This document shows positions 6,035-9,358 of a DNA stretch of 9,358 nucleotides, in pieces. The stretch comes from Clostridia bacterium (GTDB lineage Bacteria > Bacillota > Clostridia > Oscillospirales > Acutalibacteraceae). The notes below the pieces were generated by a model, which was not told the DNA's origin, ran no database searches, and worked only from the letters and a program-made list of their open reading frames with translations. The DNA lies in the NCBI GenBank assembly GCA_017501865.1, contig JAFVWD010000135.1, positions 1 through 9,358 on the forward strand, given 5' to 3'. Within the stretch, counting starts at the first letter, position 1, and every line of letters begins with the position of its first letter. Made by a program: the position numbers and the translations under genes.

Positions 6035-8752
6035 TTCTCCAACAACTTCTGTTATTCTTTGACCGTTCGGCGTAAAATAATCCACATATGCATTTGTTGG
6101 AACCTGTACTGTTACCTCTCCTAAATTAGCTTCAGTTACTTTCTTTGATTCATAGTCATTAGTATTAAAAGTATTGTAATTCCAATCACTTTTTTCTGTT
6201 AACTCATCAAAATAAATAACCGATAAACCACCCGCAACGCCTGTTTCATCTTCAAATGCAACATAAGGAGCAACCTTACTGTCATAATAAGGTGTTAAAA
6301 CAAAAAATTCCTCCCCGTTGATTACCGCATTGTTTTCACTGAGTTCTCCGGACTTTCCTACCTCCTGAAATCTGTAACCGCTTTGCATAAAATGCTTTAC
6401 TCGGTATGTATCCTTTAAAACAAAGTCCAAAGAATCGTAGTAAATTGTGTAAGGCTCTTCTCTTTCGTAATCATTTAAGATTGCTTTTCCGAGATATAAT
6501 AAATAGAAACTTTCGTAACCTTTTTCAATATTATTTTCAAAAAAACTACTATCTTCAACAACATCTACTTTTTTCAAAACCTTTTCTATGCATGCCAGAT
6601 TATCAGTATTCACAGAGTAAACCTCTTCGAATTCCTCGTACTCATTAAACAAAACAGTTAAGTCTTCCGTTAACAACACATTACCTATACGAGGGAAATC
6701 ACTTTCTGCTTTATCATAAAATTGTATGGTTATTATTCCGCTGTCAAAGCTTCCATTCTCTTTAAATTTTAAATCCATTTTCTGAACAAATATATTTTCA
6801 AGCTCAGCATTTGTAGCCGATTCAATATCAGACAAGCACTCTGCAAACAACGGATTGATTACAGGAACTTCTGAACCATCAATTTCTGAATACTCTCCTG
6901 TTTCCCTGCTGATTTTAAGATAAATAAAACTTGGAGCAAGCCCACTAAGCCCGTGACGCTCTGCTAAGCAAAATAAATATTCATCTGAAACCGCCTCAAT
7001 ATCATTAATCAGGTACACAGGAATCTCAGGATAATATATGTTTTCAGCAAACAGCTTGGGCTCTGCATTTTCGCTAAGCTCAAACGTATATATTTTTTTA
7101 TCATCTGAAATATAGTATACCGTTTCATCAAATATAACACTACTGTCAAAAGCACCGCCAAGATTACAAATATATCTCTTATCTGAATCCGGTTCAGAAA
7201 AATACAACCCTATTTCATGGTATTCCAAAGTTTTATCAATAACGGCATAATAGAAATTATCTTTTATACGATGAAAATCTCCGGTTTTTTCGTTTGAATA
7301 AATATAAGATTCTGTTTTATCCTTTGAAGCAGTCTTTATATAATTAATCTCAAGCATTTCTAACTCAATAACAATTTTATTGTCTTGTCTGTCTTCAAAC
7401 CATATCTTCGGAATCGAGAAAGAAAATTCTGTTCCCGGCCCCTGAGAAGAACAGGTAGCAATATATGTACTCCCGTTTTCCACTTTACCAAACGGATCTG
7501 AAACTATTATTTCTTCTCCAAGCTCTAAACCACCATCGAATTGATTGGCATTCACTACAAAAACAGTGCCTTCATCAGGTAGGGCAGGATAATCCGCCTT
7601 AAAAGTCAAGGTGTACCTGTCATCGTGACTCAAAAGTTCTGTAAACTCTATTTCAAGAAAATCATTAACAGCAACAGGCTTTGATTTTATATTATAAAAA
7701 CCTTCCTCGCTCATCTCAGGCTTTATAACCGATGACATAAACTCAAATGACATTACTTTTTCTTTACTACCAATGATTTTATAGCCATTCTCATTAAGAA
7801 TATCATTCAGCTTGTTGTTTTCAGGATTGCTCACAAAGAAAATTGTTAGCCAGACAGTTAAAATCATGGCAAATCCAACTACACAGAATGCAGGTTTTTT
7901 ATAGTTTAAAACAGATTTTATTCTTTGTTTTACACCTGTTTCGCCAAATGCAACTGGACACGCCATAATAATTCTTTTTTGTGTACTGCAATTAAGTAAT
8001 GCTGTTGAATATAATTTTTTATATTCGTTGTCATAAAACTTAATTGCTTTTTCATCACAAGCAGACTCAATATCTCTGCAAAACAAAATATACCAGAGCC
8101 ATATTGCAGGGTTAAACCAATAAACTGATAAAAGTAAAAATGATAACGGTTTAATAAGGTAATCTTTACGCTTAATATGTGACTTTTCGTGTTCTAAAAT
8201 AAACTGCAAGTCACTTTCGTTTACACCTGACGGAATATAAATTTCAGGTTTTATTACACCTAAAATAAACGGTGTTTCTATATTATCGCAATAATAAATA
8301 TTATTATTGTAGTGTACTGATGCAGAAACTTTTCTTTTTAACATTATGTAAGAAATCACACAATAAAGCACCATTAAAATTAAACCAATAATCCAAATAT
8401 AAGAAGCGACACTAACTACTACTTGTAATGGATTTACACTGTAGCTCGGGTCAGGAGTAAACGAACCTGAAATAACAGGGTTTACGACATCATTAACAAC
8501 AGGAACTCCCGAATCAATCTGCGGAGAACTTGAAGTCGTAATATTCCTCGGAATTGTCTGAGCCGTGGGAATCAAGCTATAAACACTCTCAAAACTGAAT
8601 GGCAGACATAATCGGACTGCTACAATCCCCCACAAAAAACAACTAACCCATTTTGGCATTTTTTTAAGCAATGGTCTTAACACGGTAAAAGCCATAACTA
8701 CCCATGTAGCGGTAATACTCATATTAACAACCGTTAAAAACAAATTCTCCAA
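6032..8752 (-). CDS. M56 family (BlaR1/MecR1-like) membrane metalloprotease with unrecognised ~600-residue sensor region
   Basis: This 906-residue protein should sense an outside signal and trigger cleavage of the BlaI-type repressor encoded just upstream. Membrane segments lie at about 4-26, 36-52, 110-137 and 288-308. The zinc site is H188-E-K-S-H192 with E229 in ESACDE, in the long loop between the third and fourth segments. Lysines and arginines at 30-34, 139-141 and 194-196 place that loop in the cytoplasm, as in BlaR1. Residues 309-906 would be extracytoplasmic. They lack a recognisable penicillin-binding sensor; 480-630 has repeated short Tyr-rich beta strands suggesting a propeller-like fold, and 630-906 is unfamiliar. 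BlaR1 is usually about 600 residues, so the protein is about 300 longer. The start is TTG at 8752, supported by AGGTGG 7 bases upstream and the family-like opening MENLFLTVVNMSITATW. Confidence 0.9.
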   Translation of the reverse strand: MENLFLTVVNMSITATWVVMAFTVLRPLLKKMPKWVSCFLWGIVAVRLCLPFSFESVYSLIPTAQTIPRNITTSSSPQIDSGVPVVNDVVNPVISGSFTPDPSYSVNPLQVVVSVASYIWIIGLILMVLYCVISYIMLKRKVSASVHYNNNIYYCDNIETPFILGVIKPEIYIPSGVNESDLQFILEHEKSHIKRKDYLIKPLSFLLLSVYWFNPAIWLWYILFCRDIESACDEKAIKFYDNEYKKLYSTALLNCSTQKRIIMACPVAFGETGVKQRIKSVLNYKKPAFCVVGFAMILTVWLTIFFVSNPENNKLNDILNENGYKIIGSKEKVMSFEFMSSVIKPEMSEEGFYNIKSKPVAVNDFLEIEFTELLSHDDRYTLTFKADYPALPDEGTVFVVNANQFDGGLELGEEIIVSDPFGKVENGSTYIATCSSQGPGTEFSFSIPKIWFEDRQDNKIVIELEMLEINYIKTASKDKTESYIYSNEKTGDFHRIKDNFYYAVIDKTLEYHEIGLYFSEPDSDKRYICNLGGAFDSSVIFDETVYYISDDKKIYTFELSENAEPKLFAENIYYPEIPVYLINDIEAVSDEYLFCLAERHGLSGLAPSFIYLKISRETGEYSEIDGSEVPVINPLFAECLSDIESATNAELENIFVQKMDLKFKENGSFDSGIITIQFYDKAESDFPRIGNVLLTEDLTVLFNEYEEFEEVYSVNTDNLACIEKVLKKVDVVEDSSFFENNIEKGYESFYLLYLGKAILNDYEREEPYTIYYDSLDFVLKDTYRVKHFMQSGYRFQEVGKSGELSENNAVINGEEFFVLTPYYDSKVAPYVAFEDETGVAGGLSVIYFDELTEKSDWNYNTFNTNDYESKKVTEANLGEVTVQVPTNAYVDYFTPNGQRITEVVGE

Positions 8753-8766
8753 AATTCTCCCACCTT

Positions 8767-9120
8767 TCAGAATTTATCTATCATATTTTTAATCTCTTCA
8801 ATTTCCTCTTCACTCAAATTTTTTCGTTTGGTAAAAGCAGCAATAAATGCAGGTAAAGAACCTGAAAATGTTTCTTCAACAAATTGCTCACTTTGAATTG
8901 AATAAAACTCCTCTTTCGAAATTAATGCTGTAACAACACTCTCTTCTGTTTTAAAAATTCCCCTCTCGCAAAGCTTTTTGAGAACTGTATATGTTGTAGT
9001 TCTTTTCCAATTTAATTCACTCTGACATCTGTTAACTAATTCTTTTGTTGTCAGAGGTTCATTCGACCAGATAATATCTGCAAATTTTGCTTCTACGAGA
9101 CCTAATTTTATCTCACTCAT
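8767..9120 (-). CDS. BlaI/MecI/CopY-family transcriptional repressor (117 aa)
   Basis: This winged-helix repressor binds as a dimer to operator palindromes and is inactivated when the partner M56 protease is activated. Residues 1-72 form the DNA-binding domain, with LGLVEAKFADIIW at the start and WKRTTTYTVLKKLCERGI (38-55) as the recognition region. Residues 75-117 form the dimerisation tail, ending in LSEEEIEEIKNMIDKF. The stretch AFIAAF (91-96) aligns with the region where staphylococcal BlaI is cut before a Phe, so A95-F96 is a candidate cleavage point; this is inference. The ATG at 9120 has AAGGAG about 8 bases upstream; an in-frame TTG at 9147 lies inside the operator and is rejected. 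The M56 gene follows after 14 bases. Two palindromes over the promoter indicate autorepression. Confidence 0.93.
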   Translation of the reverse strand: MSEIKLGLVEAKFADIIWSNEPLTTKELVNRCQSELNWKRTTTYTVLKKLCERGIFKTEESVVTALISKEEFYSIQSEQFVEETFSGSLPAFIAAFTKRKNLSEEEIEEIKNMIDKF

Positions 9121-9135
9121 AATAACAACTCCTTT

Positions 9136-9152
9136 GTCTATCAACAATAGAC
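9136..9152. promoter_or_regulatory. Operator 2: 17-bp inverted repeat at the transcription start
   Basis: On the minus strand this reads GTCTATTGTTGATAGAC, with perfect 6-bp arms GTCTAT and ATAGAC around 5 bases. It sits between the predicted start site and the ribosome binding site of the repressor gene. Its centre is 25 bp from the centre of operator 1, so two dimers could bind side by side. Confidence 0.87.
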
Positions 9153-9159
9153 TGATAAT

Positions 9160-9188
9160 AGTCTACCACCAATAGACAGTTTTGTCAA
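9160..9188 (-). promoter_or_regulatory. Promoter of the repressor-M56 operon
   Basis: On the minus strand, a perfect TTGACA (9188-9183), a 17-base spacer and TAGACT (9165-9160) preceded by TGG (extended -10) form a strong promoter. Transcription would start near 9153, at the edge of the second operator. The -35 begins 2 bases after the T-tract of the preceding terminator. Confidence 0.85.
9161..9177. promoter_or_regulatory. Operator 1: 17-bp inverted repeat over the -10
   Basis: On the minus strand this reads GTCTATTGGTGGTAGAC, with arms GTCTA and TAGAC separated by 7 bases. It covers most of the -10 hexamer and the spacer, so bound repressor would block RNA polymerase. It differs from operator 2 at only two positions, both in the centre. 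Confidence 0.85.
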
Positions 9189-9190
9189 TA

Positions 9191-9223
9191 AAAAATCCAC
9201 AGAATTTAATTCTGCGGATTTTT
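9191..9223. terminator. Terminator of the rqcH-like gene, with the stop codon in its loop
   Basis: AAAAATCC-A-CAGAAT (9191-9205) pairs with ATTCTG-C-GGATTTTT (9209-9223), with one A/C mismatch and a three-base loop (9206-9208). Read on the minus strand, the loop is the TAA stop codon of the rqcH-like gene and a T-tract follows the stem. The hairpin is nearly symmetric, so it could also act on plus-strand transcripts. Confidence 0.82.
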
Positions 9224-9358
9224 AGGCTTAACATTAACCGAGTAATAAGTGTAATAAACCACAAATCCCGGCTTTGCCCCATTTGGTTTCTTAATATTTT
9301 TTACATCTGTATAATCAATAGTTGCTATTGTAGAATCTTTAACTGAACTGAAATATGC
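9206..9358 (-). CDS. rqcH: C-terminal 50 codons of an RqcH/NFACT-family protein (5' part outside window)
   Basis: Only the end of the gene is inside the window: 50 residues starting AYFSSVKDSTIATIDYTDVK, with no start codon in view. The stretch NIKKPNGAKPGFVVYYTYYS (residues 21-40) followed by VNVKPK matches the conserved end of RqcH (bacterial Rqc2, also annotated as fibronectin-binding or NFACT protein). That protein binds stalled 50S subunits and directs addition of C-terminal alanine tails to incomplete proteins. The identification rests on this one motif, so it is less certain than for the complete genes. The last codons form one arm of the terminator hairpin, which economises on space before the repressor promoter. 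Confidence 0.72.
   Translation of the reverse strand, partial: AYFSSVKDSTIATIDYTDVKNIKKPNGAKPGFVVYYTYYSVNVKPKNPQN

Noticed and set aside
6406..6648. Plus-strand open frame of 80 codons opposite the M56 gene.
   Set aside because: It is antisense to a well-supported gene and has no ribosome binding site or recognisable domain.
7719..7730. SVIK (SxxK-like) sequence at residues 341-344 of the M56 protein, with a KTG later at 489-491, as a beta-lactam-binding site.
   Set aside because: The motif lies only about 30 residues after the last membrane segment, there is no SxN motif in a sensible place, and the surrounding sequence does not resemble the BlaR1 sensor.
1..9358. CRISPR arrays, tRNA or rRNA genes, insertion sequences, phage genes.
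   Set aside because: I saw no spaced direct repeats, no tRNA-like cloverleaf, no transposase or integrase, and no terminal inverted repeats; almost all of the window is accounted for by the genes listed.

Overview
The window looks like a chromosomal segment of a low-GC Gram-positive bacterium, most likely an anaerobic Clostridia-type gut or rumen organism. The signs are AT-rich DNA, strong AGGTGG/AAGGAG ribosome binding sites, TATAAT-type promoters, short T-run terminators, a DUF951 protein, a ferredoxin-tailed aldo/keto reductase, and a BlaI/M56 pair. Species cannot be fixed from the sequence alone.

Left part (1-1972). Two minus-strand genes, a DUF951 protein and prfA (release factor 1, cut by the window edge), overlap by 8 bases and share an extended -10 promoter. 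Divergent from them is a plus-strand gene for a three-domain S1-type RNA-binding protein. This block is translation-related housekeeping.

Middle part (1982-6034). A strong promoter drives a tight three-gene plus-strand operon. It encodes an aldo/keto reductase with two C-terminal [4Fe-4S] motifs, a GH36 alpha-galactosidase with all catalytic residues, and a small SGNH/GDSL esterase. None has a signal peptide, so the set probably acts in the cytoplasm on imported galactosides that may carry acetyl groups. No transporter or regulator lies beside it. The operon ends in a perfect palindromic terminator whose ends are the stop codons of the two converging genes.

Right part (6032-9358). On the minus strand, reading leftwards, come the last 50 codons of an rqcH-like (NFACT) gene, its terminator, a BlaI/MecI-type repressor gene, and an M56 (BlaR1-like) membrane metalloprotease gene. 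The repressor promoter is covered by two almost identical 17-bp inverted repeats, which are very likely its own operators. The protease keeps the BlaR1 membrane layout and zinc motif. In place of the beta-lactam-binding sensor it has a roughly 600-residue extracytoplasmic region that I do not recognise as any known sensor. No beta-lactamase or other obvious target gene is present. This two-gene signalling pair is the most interesting part of the window.
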